A stretch of DNA of 7,657 nt from an uncultured Bacteroidota bacterium (GCA_903913355.1 CAIWKU010000264.1:1-7657), one strand, 5' to 3'. Shown: positions 1 to 7,244, counted from the first letter of the stretch. Notes: generated from the letters alone by a model not told the origin. Numbers and translations are program-made.

Positions 1-283
1 AGGACTGGCAAATCCGTGCCAAACGGCAGGGTGCACAGAGCGTAGGGTGTATGGTGCACAACAATTGATTGTGGGCATGTATTATCGGGTTAGTGATGCT
101 ATCATACCTGTTTTTGGATACCAGGTAAATGATCTTCGTTTTACCATTAATTATGATGCTACGGTTTCGGTTTTGGGTAATCTGAATGGAACCCGGGGTG
201 CTTATGAATTGTCCATCATTAAAACCGGGATTTTTCCAAGTAAATCTACAAGTGCAATCCGTTGTCCAACGGTGCGATTCTAA
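1..283 (+). CDS. PorP/SprF-family type IX secretion outer-membrane protein, C-terminal fragment
   Basis: This is the last part of a gene whose start lies left of the window. From about base 53 to the stop at 281-283 the reading frame gives a typical PorP/SprF C-terminus: a GAQQLIVGMYYR segment, then SDAIIPVFGYQ, a stretch of alternating beta-strand-like residues (LRFTINYDATVSVL), a GTRGAYELSI segment and a terminal RCPTVRF. PorP/SprF proteins are beta-barrel outer-membrane proteins associated with the type IX secretion/gliding machinery of Bacteroidota; that role is family knowledge. The GTG at 47 is not a credible start because the domain clearly continues upstream. In the first 50 bases the frame is uncertain. 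The frame that joins the C-terminus reads through to the edge without a stop but has unlikely composition. The +1-shifted frame (DWQIRAKRQGAQS) looks more like the family but ends at a stop at 66-68. The gene may therefore carry a frameshift. Family call is good; intactness is unresolved. Confidence 0.72.
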   Translation, partial: GLANPCQTAGCTERRVYGAQQLIVGMYYRVSDAIIPVFGYQVNDLRFTINYDATVSVLGNLNGTRGAYELSIIKTGIFPSKSTSAIRCPTVRF

Positions 284-404
284 ATTTTGTCTCATCCACT
301 TCATTGAGTCGTGCCAATTCTGCCAAAGTAATACGGAAGGCTGCAACCTTATTCCTGTATTTATCCCGCTTAATTTTTATCTTGCGTGTCAGTAAACCTT
401 GCTT

Positions 405-1697
405 ATGAAATATCTACCCTTAAACCCCGAGATTTTTATTAATAACAGAAAACGATTTACAAGGCAAATGTTGCCCAATAGTATTGCTGTATTTGTGAGC
501 AATGATGAGTGGCCCTCTAATGGAGATGCGATTCATACATTTAAACAAAACACGAATCTTTTTTGGCTAAGCGGGATTACCCAGGAAGATTCGATGGTGA
601 TCCTGTTCCCGGATTGTCCAGATCCAAAATACCGGGAAGTATTGGTATTGGTAAGGCCCAACGAGTTAAAAGAAAAATGGGATGGGAAAAGATTGCGTGT
701 AAAAGAAGCTTTTGCGATTTCAGGAATGGCAACGGTGGTATGGGCCGATAGTATTGATGCTTTATTGCAAACCTGGATACACCTGGCCGATACTATCTAT
801 CTTGACACCAATGAAAATGATAGAAAAGCATCCTCTATTCGCAGCAGGCAATATCGTTTTGCTGATGAAATAAAATCTGCTTATCCTTTACATAATTACC
901 AACGGGCCGCAAAGATCATGAAAGAGTTGCGGAGTATTAAAACAAAGGAAGAAGTAGAAGTGGTGCAAAAAGCCATTGATATTACGGAACATACTTTCCG
1001 CCGTTTATTAACTTTTATACAACCGGGCGTAAATGAATATGAGATAGAAGCAGAGATATTTCACGATTTCTTAATGCAAAGGGCCACCGGCCCCGCTTAC
1101 AACAGTATTATTGCCAGTGGCGATAATGCCCGAACCCTTCATTATGTATCCAATAATTCTGAATGTAAGGATGGAGATTTGATATTGATGGATTTTGGTG
1201 CCGAATATGGTGGATATTGTGCAGATCTTACCAGAACAGTTCCGGTAAATGGTAAGTTTGGCAGAAGACAAAAAACGGTCTACAATGCCTGTTTGCATTT
1301 ACACAATTATGCAAAAAGTATTTTAAAACCGGGTATTTCCATAGTGGCGTATACAGAAAAAGTAGGAGAGGAAGCCACTCAACAATTCCTGAAAATTGGT
1401 TTGCTGCGTAAATCAGAAGTAAAGAATGAAGACCCGGAAAACCGGGCTTATCGAAAATACCTGTATCATGGAATTTCGCATCATTTAGGGCTCGATGTGC
1501 ATGACCTGGGAACGCGTACGGAACCCATCAAACCGGGAATGTTATTTACCATTGAGCCCGGAATTTATATTGAAGAAGAAAAAATGGGTGTTCGCATTGA
1601 AAACAATTTTTGGATCACCAGAAATGGTAATATTGATTTAATGAAAAATATTCCCATTACTGTAGAAGAGATTGAAGCTTTGATGAAAAGAAAATAG
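405..1697 (+). CDS. pepP: Xaa-Pro aminopeptidase (aminopeptidase P, M24B)
   Basis: Cytoplasmic metallopeptidase that removes an N-terminal residue preceding proline. The 430-residue product has the two-part layout of bacterial aminopeptidase P. Residues 1 to about 165 form the N-terminal creatinase-like domain (FLWLSGITQED-type core near 52-62). Residues from about 170 form the pita-bread catalytic domain. All five expected dinuclear metal ligands are visible: D263 (LMDFG), D274 (CADLTRT), H359 (HGISHHLGLDVHD), E384 (FTIEPG) and E399 (GVRIEN). The supporting histidines H246, H355 and H366 are also present. Length matches the E. coli enzyme (about 440). The ATG at 405 is preferred over an in-frame TTG at 399 two codons upstream. 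No clear Shine-Dalgarno is present, as is usual in Bacteroidota. It lies 121 bp after the PorP/SprF stop, with no strong promoter or terminator seen between, and 51 bp before pssA. No signal peptide is seen. The enzyme appears intact. Confidence 0.95.
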   Translation: MKYLPLNPEIFINNRKRFTRQMLPNSIAVFVSNDEWPSNGDAIHTFKQNTNLFWLSGITQEDSMVILFPDCPDPKYREVLVLVRPNELKEKWDGKRLRVKEAFAISGMATVVWADSIDALLQTWIHLADTIYLDTNENDRKASSIRSRQYRFADEIKSAYPLHNYQRAAKIMKELRSIKTKEEVEVVQKAIDITEHTFRRLLTFIQPGVNEYEIEAEIFHDFLMQRATGPAYNSIIASGDNARTLHYVSNNSECKDGDLILMDFGAEYGGYCADLTRTVPVNGKFGRRQKTVYNACLHLHNYAKSILKPGISIVAYTEKVGEEATQQFLKIGLLRKSEVKNEDPENRAYRKYLYHGISHHLGLDVHDLGTRTEPIKPGMLFTIEPGIYIEEEKMGVRIENNFWITRNGNIDLMKNIPITVEEIEALMKRK

Positions 1698-1748
1698 CCA
1701 TTTGCGAAGAAAAGCCCGATGCGCGATTGATCATTATTTAATTTATTT

Positions 1749-2507
1749 ATGAAACAGATACCGAATATTTTTACGCTTTTGAATCTATTCTTTGGTTGTA
1801 TCGCCATTGTACTGATTATGCAGCCAGGTATTACTCTTTCTGCTGATAGCAATGGAGATAACCTGGTGGCTTTGCCTGAGCGTGTTGGATATGCGGGTTT
1901 GTTTATATTTCTTTCGGCGATCATCGATTTTTTAGACGGGTTTGTAGCCAGACTGCTGAAAGTTCCTTCAGAAATGGGAAAACAATTGGATTCACTGGCA
2001 GATGTTGTCAGTTTCGGAGTTGCACCGGGTTTGATTGCCTATCAGTTTTTACGGTTAAGCTTTGCCCAGCAGGCAGATGGATTGGATACTGGATTTTTCT
2101 GGTTATTACCTGCGTTTATTCTTCCTTGTGCGGGGGCATTCCGTTTGGCCAGGTTTAATACAGATCCTGGACAGAGTACAGGTTTCAAAGGAGTACCCAT
2201 ACCTGCCGTTGGCTTGCTATTTGCATCCTTTCCTTTGATCTACTGGTATACTTCTCAAAACTGGGTGGCGCAATTGTTATTGAATAAATGGTTCTGGTAT
2301 GGTGCAGTATTGGCGACCAGTTATTTAATGATCTCCAAAATCCCTATGCTGGCTTTGAAATTCAAAGATTTTAGTTTTAAAAAAGCCATTCCCTTTCTAT
2401 TAATAGCCCTGGTGGCTTTGATAGGCGGTTTATTTTTTGGCTGGCTGGCCGTGCCAATTAGCTTTATTGCCTATGTAATTCTATCTTTGACCATTAAACA
2501 ACCATAG
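1749..2507 (+). CDS. pssA: CDP-diacylglycerol--serine O-phosphatidyltransferase (phosphatidylserine synthase)
   Basis: Integral membrane enzyme that joins CDP-diacylglycerol and L-serine to give phosphatidylserine and CMP, the first step towards phosphatidylethanolamine. The 252-residue protein carries a complete CDP-alcohol phosphatidyltransferase signature: D60, D63-G64, A67-R68, eight residues, G77, D81 and D85. The four aspartates bind the metal and CDP headgroup in this family. Hydrophobic segments occur near residues 8-24, 48-60, 116-130, 150-168, 182-198 and 212-248, consistent with a polytopic protein. The N-terminus (KQIPNIFTLLNLFFGC) is characteristic of the type II (PssA-like) Bacteroidota/Bacillus group. 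The loop between the first two hydrophobic segments (about residues 26-47) is hydrophilic and fairly long. The stop codon is 4 bp from the purS start, so the two are almost certainly on one transcript. Phosphatidylserine decarboxylase, the next enzyme, is not in the window. Confidence 0.94.
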   Translation: MKQIPNIFTLLNLFFGCIAIVLIMQPGITLSADSNGDNLVALPERVGYAGLFIFLSAIIDFLDGFVARLLKVPSEMGKQLDSLADVVSFGVAPGLIAYQFLRLSFAQQADGLDTGFFWLLPAFILPCAGAFRLARFNTDPGQSTGFKGVPIPAVGLLFASFPLIYWYTSQNWVAQLLLNKWFWYGAVLATSYLMISKIPMLALKFKDFSFKKAIPFLLIALVALIGGLFFGWLAVPISFIAYVILSLTIKQP

Positions 2508-2511
2508 TATC

Positions 2512-2760
2512 ATGATCTATAATGTACAGATTAAAGTAATGCCGTTAAAAGACTTATTAGATCCACAGGGAAAAGCCGTGATGGGTGGTTTACAAAACCT
2601 GGGATTAAACGGCGTTTCAGATGTACGGGTAGGTAAACATATTACCTTACAGATAGACGCTTCCTCCGAAACTGCCGCCAAGGCAGTTGCCGAAGAAGCC
2701 TGTAAAAAATTACTCGCCAACCCGGTTATGGAGTTTTATGAGATTGAAATGATTAATTGA
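2512..2760 (+). CDS. purS: Phosphoribosylformylglycinamidine synthase subunit PurS
   Basis: Small subunit of the three-part FGAM synthase (PurS, PurQ, PurL), which converts FGAR to FGAM with glutamine and ATP in purine synthesis. The 82-residue product has the usual length and fold pattern. A first strand (YNVQIKVMPL) is followed by the DPQGKAVMGGLQNLG helix with the conserved DPQG turn. A second strand follows (VSDVRVGKHITLQID), then a helix (AAKAVAEEACKKLLANP) and a final strand (EFYEIEMI). In characterised systems PurS dimers bridge PurL and PurQ and are needed for ammonia transfer. Neither partner gene is nearby, so here purS is separated from the rest of the complex and sits behind pssA. 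The ATG at 2512 follows the pssA stop by 4 bp, suggesting coupled expression. There is no sign of damage. Confidence 0.93.
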   Translation: MIYNVQIKVMPLKDLLDPQGKAVMGGLQNLGLNGVSDVRVGKHITLQIDASSETAAKAVAEEACKKLLANPVMEFYEIEMIN

Positions 2761-2770
2761 GGATAAGCTA

Positions 2771-2798
2771 AGCCAACAGCCAATAGCCAACGGCCAGC
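2771..2798. repeat. Heptanucleotide tandem repeat in the rsmI leader
   Basis: Three consecutive 7-bp units AGCCAAC, AGCCAAT and AGCCAAC (2771-2777, 2778-2784, 2785-2791) are followed by a degenerate fourth, GGCCAGC (2792-2798). The repeat lies between the purS stop and the rsmI start, in a stretch (about 2762-2840) that is very rich in A and C on the + strand and poor in G and T. The repeats are seen directly. Any role is unknown; a slippage-prone microsatellite is the simplest reading. Confidence 0.75.
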
Positions 2799-2839
2799 AC
2801 CCCATACCCAAAAGCAACCTCCAAGCCAAAACCCTACCC

Positions 2840-3508
2840 TTGCTCTACCTTGTTCCCACACCACTCGGAAACCTGAAAGATATCACCCTTCGTTCATTGG
2901 AAGTGTTGAATCAGGTGGATGTGATTTTGTGTGAGGATACACGTACTTCTTCTAAGTTGCTGAATCATTATCATATTCAGAAACCATTATCTCCTTATCA
3001 TCAGCATAATGAACATAAGATTGTAACGCATATTGTTGACCAGATACGGTCAGGGAAAACAATGGCCCTGATTACCGATGCGGGTACCCCGGGTATTTCA
3101 GATCCGGCATTTTTATTGGTCAGAGAATGTATACGACAGGAGGTAAAAGTGGAATGTTTACCCGGAGCCGCAGCTTTTGTTCCGGCATTGGTGAACAGTG
3201 GTATACCTACCAATCGGTTTGTTTTTGAAGGGTTTCTACCATTAAAAAAAGGAAGACAAACCCTGCTAAAGCAATTGGCCCTCGAAGAAAGGACTATGAT
3301 TTTTTATGAGAGCCCCATGCGACTGGTTAAAACCCTGGAAGAGTTTATTGGATATTTTGGATCAGAACGTGCCTGCAGTGTAAGCAGGGAACTAACCAAA
3401 TTATTTGAAGAAAATAAAAGAGGAACCCTGGCAGAAGTAGCCGCTCATTTCAAAGCCAAAGCGGTAAAAGGCGAGATCGTGATAGTAGTAGCCGGGAAAG
3501 AAGATTGA
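2840..3508 (+). CDS. rsmI: 16S rRNA (cytidine1402-2'-O)-methyltransferase RsmI
   Basis: SAM-dependent enzyme that 2'-O-methylates C1402 in the decoding centre of 16S rRNA, a modification that tunes initiation and decoding fidelity. The 222-residue product shows the tetrapyrrole-methylase-type fold signatures of the family: VPTPLGN (5-11) followed by LKDITLR, CEDTRTS (31-37), TDAGTPGISDP (79-89), LPGA (107-110), FEGFLP (129-134) with KKGRQ just after, and YESP (156-159). It ends at GEIVIVVAGKED, as Bacteroidota members do, without the C-terminal extension of the roughly 286-residue E. coli protein. The start is a TTG at 2840. There is no ATG in the whole purS-rsmI gap, the next in-frame Met is residue 75, and homologues begin only a residue or two before the YLVPTP block. 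No Shine-Dalgarno is visible. A 7-bp tandem repeat lies in the leader. It is probably the distal gene of the pssA-purS unit. Confidence 0.94.
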   Translation: MLYLVPTPLGNLKDITLRSLEVLNQVDVILCEDTRTSSKLLNHYHIQKPLSPYHQHNEHKIVTHIVDQIRSGKTMALITDAGTPGISDPAFLLVRECIRQEVKVECLPGAAAFVPALVNSGIPTNRFVFEGFLPLKKGRQTLLKQLALEERTMIFYESPMRLVKTLEEFIGYFGSERACSVSRELTKLFEENKRGTLAEVAAHFKAKAVKGEIVIVVAGKED

Positions 3509-3588
3509 TTTTTAAGCCTTGCTAACCAAATAGGCATCATACATATCATTTTTTTCCTGAAATTTATCGTTCTTAAAGCTCCCCGACC

Positions 3589-5457
3589 ATGATTAAAAAA
3601 TTACCCGTTTCCCTTTTCTTTTTTTTCGTGTTAATGCAGGTAACCAAACTGTTTGCGCAACCAGACAGATGGCAGCAACGAATCAAGTATTCCATCAATG
3701 TAAATATGGATGTAGTTACCAATCGCTTTACCGGAACAGAAAAGCTGGAATACACGAATAATTCGCCTGATACTTTAACAAGGGTATTCTTTCATTTATA
3801 CTGGAATGCATTTCAGCCCGGAAGCAGTATGGATGTAAGAAGTATTGAATTGGGTAAAACCCAATTGGCCGAACCCCGCAGAGGCAGTGATGGATTGGAT
3901 TGGGATGCACGTGTAAAGGATCGCATCAGTAAATTAAGTCCCGAAGAAATTGGCTACCAGAAAGTAAACAGCATTAAAATCAATGGGGTCTCACAGGTAC
4001 TGAAAGAACATGAAACCATTTTAGAAGTGGTATTGACCAAACCCATTTTGCCAAAATCAAAAGTGCAGATGGAGGTTGATTTCCAGGCCCAGGTACCATT
4101 ACAAATCAGAAGAAGCGGAAGGGATAATGCAGAAGGTATCCGGTATAGTATGAGTCAGTGGTATCCAAAAATGGTGGAATATGATTACCAGGGATGGAAT
4201 GCCAATCCTTATATTGCCCGTGAATTTTATGGGGTATGGGGCGATTTTGATGTGAATATTACGATCGATAAAAATTATATGGTTACGGCGGGAGGAGATC
4301 TGCAAAACCCGAATGAAGTAGGTTTTGGATATGAAACACCCGGTACTACGGTTAAACCAGCAAGTGGTACAACCAAACTATGGAAATGGCAGGCGTATAA
4401 TGTGCATGATTTTGTTTGGGCCGCAGATCCAAATTATAAAATGATTACCCGAACAACGAAAGACGGACCATTATTACGCTTTGTATATAAAGCAGTGGAT
4501 TCATTGGAAAAACGTTGGCAAAATGTAGCGGATACTACTGCACTGGCTTATCCCATCATTGCTAAAACCTTTGGTGCCTACCCGTATAAAACCTATACGT
4601 TTATTCAGGGGGGAGATGGGGGTATGGAATATCCGATGGCAACACTGATTAAAAACGCCAGTATCGGTACGGCATTGCATGAGTGGATGCATAGCTGGTA
4701 CCAGATGATGATGGGAACCAATGAATCTTTATATCCCTGGATGGATGAAGGGTTTACGGATTATTCGAGCACACGCGTAATGGCTACTTTACGGAACCTG
4801 AAAGGCTTTTGGTTCAATGGAGCATATCGTGGGTATTTTGCACTCGCCAAAAGCGGATACGAAGAACCCGCAAGTACGCATTCAGATCATTATAATACCA
4901 ACTATGCGTATAGCAGTGCCGCCTATAGTAAGGGGGCCGTTTTTATGGCACAGTTAGGATATATTGTGGGAGATAGTGTTCGGGATAAAATTTTACTTTC
5001 TTATTATAACCAATGGCGGTTTAAACATCCGAATCCAAACGATCTGATCAGGGTAGCAGAAAAAATAAGTGGTATGGAGCTGGACTGGTATAAAGAATAC
5101 TGGATCTATACTACCAAAACCATTGATTATGCTGTGGGAAGTATTGATGTGAAAGATGGCAAAACACAGATCTCGCTAAAGCGTGTTGGCAAAATGCCAA
5201 TGCCGATTGATGTTTTACTGACGTTTAAAGACGGCACACAGGAATTGCATTATATACCCCTGAACCTTATGTATGGTGAGAAACCTGCAGAGGATAATAC
5301 GCCTAGAACCGTGCATACAGAATGGCGTTGGACACATCCGGAATATACTTTTGAAACCAGTAGAAATATCAAAGATTTAAAATCTATTGAAATTGACCCT
5401 AGTCAAAGATTGGCGGATATTAACCGGTCAAATAATAAACTGGTGATACCTGATTAA
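3589..5457 (+). CDS. Secreted M1-family zinc metallopeptidase (aminopeptidase-like)
   Basis: Exported gluzincin peptidase of 622 residues, probably trimming peptides in the periplasm or at the cell surface. Residues 1-23 form a Sec signal peptide (lysines, a hydrophobic run LFFFFVLMQV, cleavage likely after LFA before Q24). An N-terminal beta domain (about 30-240) has the M1-typical VFFHLYWNAF segment. The catalytic domain carries GGMEYP (344-349), the equivalent of the GAMEN exopeptidase loop with E347 kept but Tyr in place of Asn. The zinc site is H364-E365-x-x-H368, then 18 residues to E387 (MDEGFTDY), exactly HExxH-x18-E. Y446 in AYSKGA is the likely catalytic tyrosine. The C-terminal part (about 510-622) ends in the IEIDPSQRLADINRSNN pattern usual in this Bacteroidota subgroup. 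There is no lipobox cysteine and no obvious type IX sorting domain. ATG 3589 is right for the signal peptide. The gene is 80 bp after rsmI, so it may have its own promoter; none is clear. It ends in a strong hairpin. Substrate is unknown. Confidence 0.9.
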   Translation: MIKKLPVSLFFFFVLMQVTKLFAQPDRWQQRIKYSINVNMDVVTNRFTGTEKLEYTNNSPDTLTRVFFHLYWNAFQPGSSMDVRSIELGKTQLAEPRRGSDGLDWDARVKDRISKLSPEEIGYQKVNSIKINGVSQVLKEHETILEVVLTKPILPKSKVQMEVDFQAQVPLQIRRSGRDNAEGIRYSMSQWYPKMVEYDYQGWNANPYIAREFYGVWGDFDVNITIDKNYMVTAGGDLQNPNEVGFGYETPGTTVKPASGTTKLWKWQAYNVHDFVWAADPNYKMITRTTKDGPLLRFVYKAVDSLEKRWQNVADTTALAYPIIAKTFGAYPYKTYTFIQGGDGGMEYPMATLIKNASIGTALHEWMHSWYQMMMGTNESLYPWMDEGFTDYSSTRVMATLRNLKGFWFNGAYRGYFALAKSGYEEPASTHSDHYNTNYAYSSAAYSKGAVFMAQLGYIVGDSVRDKILLSYYNQWRFKHPNPNDLIRVAEKISGMELDWYKEYWIYTTKTIDYAVGSIDVKDGKTQISLKRVGKMPMPIDVLLTFKDGTQELHYIPLNLMYGEKPAEDNTPRTVHTEWRWTHPEYTFETSRNIKDLKSIEIDPSQRLADINRSNNKLVIPD

Positions 5458-5504
5458 ATTGTATGAGTGCTCCGTCCTGTAAGGAACGGGGCACTCATAC
5501 AATT
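5457..5504. terminator. Bidirectional hairpin terminator between converging genes
   Basis: A near-perfect inverted repeat starts at the last base of the M1 stop codon and ends inside the rsmG stop codon. The outer stem is 14 bp (AATTGTATGAGTGC at 5457-5470 against 5491-5504). It continues inward through TCCG (5471-5474) against CGGG (5487-5490, one G-T pair), then TCCT (5475-5478) against AGGA (5482-5485) with one bulged A, closing on a 3-nt loop. AT-rich sequence flanks both sides, so it can stop transcription from either strand. Position, length and symmetry make terminator the best reading; termination itself is inferred. Confidence 0.85.
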
Positions 5505-6150
5505 ATTTAGCTGCATGAATCACAAATTTTTCCTGGAAATATTCTTCCGGAAAAATTTTGTAGATAGGCATCATTTTGGGGCGAAGACCGCTTTCAAATA
5601 TTTCCTGCGCCAGATCACCACCTTTTAAACAGATTAACCCATTGGCGATAGATTCGCCACCGGCTTTTTTTCTGAGAAGGGGTGCGCTCCATTTCCATAA
5701 ATCCTTCACAGGAGCTACTGCCCTGGAGATGGCGAAGTCAAATTTTCGATTCTTAATCTCTTCTGCACGGGTATGTTGTATGGTAATATTCGTGATACCT
5801 GCCCCTTCGCAAACAGCTTCTACCACTTTTAATTTCTTGGCAATACTATCTACCAAATGAAACTGTACTTCCGGATAGAAAATGGCCAGCGGCACACCCG
5901 GAAACCCACCTCCGCAACCAATATCAATTACCTGTGTACCAGGTTTAAAATCGGCAATGGCGGCAATGCTTAATGAATGTAGCACATGGTGCAGGTAGAT
6001 ACTATCAATATCTTTCCTGGAGATCACATTGATCTTTGCATTCCATTCGTTATACAACTCTTCCAGGGCAGCAAACTGGGCTATTTGCTTTTCAGTAAAA
6101 TCGTCGAAATAGCGTAAAATCAATCCCAGTTTTTGCGGGGTGCTTTCCAT
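5503..6150 (-). CDS. rsmG: 16S rRNA (guanine527-N7)-methyltransferase RsmG
   Basis: SAM-dependent methyltransferase that makes m7G527 in the 530 loop of 16S rRNA. Loss of this activity gives low-level streptomycin resistance in several bacteria (family knowledge). The 215-residue product has the full GidB/RsmG pattern. An N-terminal helical region contains LYNEWNAKINVISRKD (32-47) and HHVLHSL (54-60). The SAM-binding motif I VIDIGCGGGFPGVPLAI lies at 74-90, an acidic strand end LVDS at 99-102 is followed by KKLKVVE, ISRAVAP is at 141-147 and LKGGDL at 175-180. Length is normal. The ATG at 6150 lies inside the end of the upstream glycosyltransferase gene, a 31-bp out-of-frame overlap, and no Shine-Dalgarno is seen, so translation is probably coupled to that gene. 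Transcription ends at the shared hairpin. It is not next to mnmG (gidA), its classical neighbour in other phyla. Confidence 0.95.
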   Translation of the reverse strand: MESTPQKLGLILRYFDDFTEKQIAQFAALEELYNEWNAKINVISRKDIDSIYLHHVLHSLSIAAIADFKPGTQVIDIGCGGGFPGVPLAIFYPEVQFHLVDSIAKKLKVVEAVCEGAGITNITIQHTRAEEIKNRKFDFAISRAVAPVKDLWKWSAPLLRKKAGGESIANGLICLKGGDLAQEIFESGLRPKMMPIYKIFPEEYFQEKFVIHAAK

Positions 6151-7244
6151 ATGGCAGGAAGGGTAAATAGGTAATAAAAGAAAATCCAGATATCCAGGAA
6201 CAGAAACCAGGGCCAGAGATCACTCTCATTCAGTTTTTTCATCCCTTTAAAAAATACAATAGCCTGAATTAAAAAACGTACCCCATAAACAGCCAGAGGT
6301 ATCCACCAGTTATAAAAAATCATCGTAACTGCCAGTAGTGGATACAACAGGAATAATGTGATCGAATAAAGCCCCAATAAAAATTTGTGTTTGGGTTTAT
6401 AGTATCGACTGGTTGTATAATGCCTATATTTCTGCGTCATCCAGTCACTCCATCTTTTTTTAGGTTCACTGATCGTATGCGCATCTTTGTCAATTACGAT
6501 GGAAGTATTGGAAGCCGTAGCCACCTGGTTAATAAACAGGTCATCATCGCCACTGGGGATCTGGTTGATGGAAGAAAAGCCTTTGTTACGCAGAAACACT
6601 TGTTTTTTATAACTCAGGTTTCTGCCCACACCCATATACGGCACACCTGCCAAAGCATAAGAAAGATACTGGATAGCGGTATGAAAGGTTTCGAAGCGAA
6701 TCAGTTTATTCAACAATCCGGGCCTTTTTTGATAAGCACCATAGCCCAATACGATTTCCGTATCATCTGTATAAGCTCCCTGCATTTTCTGCATCCAGAA
6801 TTCGGAAGCGGGTATACAGTCGGCATCAGTAAGTAGTACAATTTCGTATTTGGCACTTTTAATTCCGATAGATAGAGGAAATTTTTTCCCGCTAATCATT
6901 TTGGCTTCCTGGGTAAGCTGGATATGGTTGATGTTTTTAAAAGACTGTTTAAACTCATCAATCACATATTTCCCATCATCCATTGAATTATCATTTACCA
7001 CCACTACTTCGTGAGAAGTTCGATAATCCTGCACCAATACACCCGGTAAATTCTTGGCCAGGTTATCTGCTTCATCCCTGGCGCAGATAACTACAGAAAC
7101 CGGATGTTCGGATGTATTTTCTTTTGCAGGGATTTTATAAGTAGCCAATCTGCTGAAAAAATACAGGTAATAAAACACCTGGATAGCTATTACCGAACAA
7201 AAACTGTAAAATAAAATATCCAACAGGACGGGCGGTATCATCAT
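6120..7244 (-). CDS. Membrane-anchored family 2 glycosyltransferase
   Basis: GT-A-fold glycosyltransferase of 374 residues, predicted to transfer a sugar from a nucleotide donor on the cytoplasmic face of the inner membrane. An N-terminal membrane segment (about 7-30) leads into the catalytic domain. VSVVICARDEADNLAKNL (49-66) is the donor-binding first strand, VVVNDNSMDDG (81-91) the next, and TDAD (139-142) supplies the metal-binding D140-x-D142. SGDDDLFI (231-238) resembles the acceptor/catalytic acidic motif. RW (264-265) in KKRWSDWMTQKYRH corresponds to the Q/RxxRW region of processive-type GT2 enzymes. Hydrophobic segments at about 286-310, 312-332 and 343-362 anchor the C-terminus. This layout is shared by hyaluronan-, chitin- and lipid-glycosylating GT2s, so acceptor and product cannot be named. 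No polysaccharide locus surrounds it. The first of two consecutive ATGs (7244) is used here; the second, one codon on, is equally possible. A TATTTTTG promoter core lies 4 bp upstream. It is followed by the overlapping rsmG. Confidence 0.88.
   Translation of the reverse strand: MMIPPVLLDILFYSFCSVIAIQVFYYLYFFSRLATYKIPAKENTSEHPVSVVICARDEADNLAKNLPGVLVQDYRTSHEVVVVNDNSMDDGKYVIDEFKQSFKNINHIQLTQEAKMISGKKFPLSIGIKSAKYEIVLLTDADCIPASEFWMQKMQGAYTDDTEIVLGYGAYQKRPGLLNKLIRFETFHTAIQYLSYALAGVPYMGVGRNLSYKKQVFLRNKGFSSINQIPSGDDDLFINQVATASNTSIVIDKDAHTISEPKKRWSDWMTQKYRHYTTSRYYKPKHKFLLGLYSITLFLLYPLLAVTMIFYNWWIPLAVYGVRFLIQAIVFFKGMKKLNESDLWPWFLFLDIWIFFYYLFTLPAIWKAPRKNWD

Noticed and set aside
47..283. A complete 78-aa gene starting at GTG 47
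   Set aside because: The protein is clearly the C-terminus of a larger PorP/SprF protein and the domain continues off the window edge.
186..395. 69-codon + strand ORF spanning the PorP/SprF end and the gap before pepP
   Set aside because: It overlaps the PorP/SprF C-terminus in another frame, resembles no known family and has no supporting start signal.
399..404. TTG at 399 as the pepP start
   Set aside because: It adds only two residues before a normal ATG at 405; the ATG is the simpler choice.
1565..1924. 119-codon - strand ORF across the pepP-pssA junction
   Set aside because: Opposite to two well-supported genes, with no family resemblance.
5576..5860. 94-codon + strand ORF inside rsmG
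   Set aside because: Antisense shadow of a fully conserved rsmG reading frame.
6387..6836. 149-codon + strand ORF inside the GT2 gene
   Set aside because: It is antisense to a gene with all GT2 motifs, and its translation shows no recognisable family.
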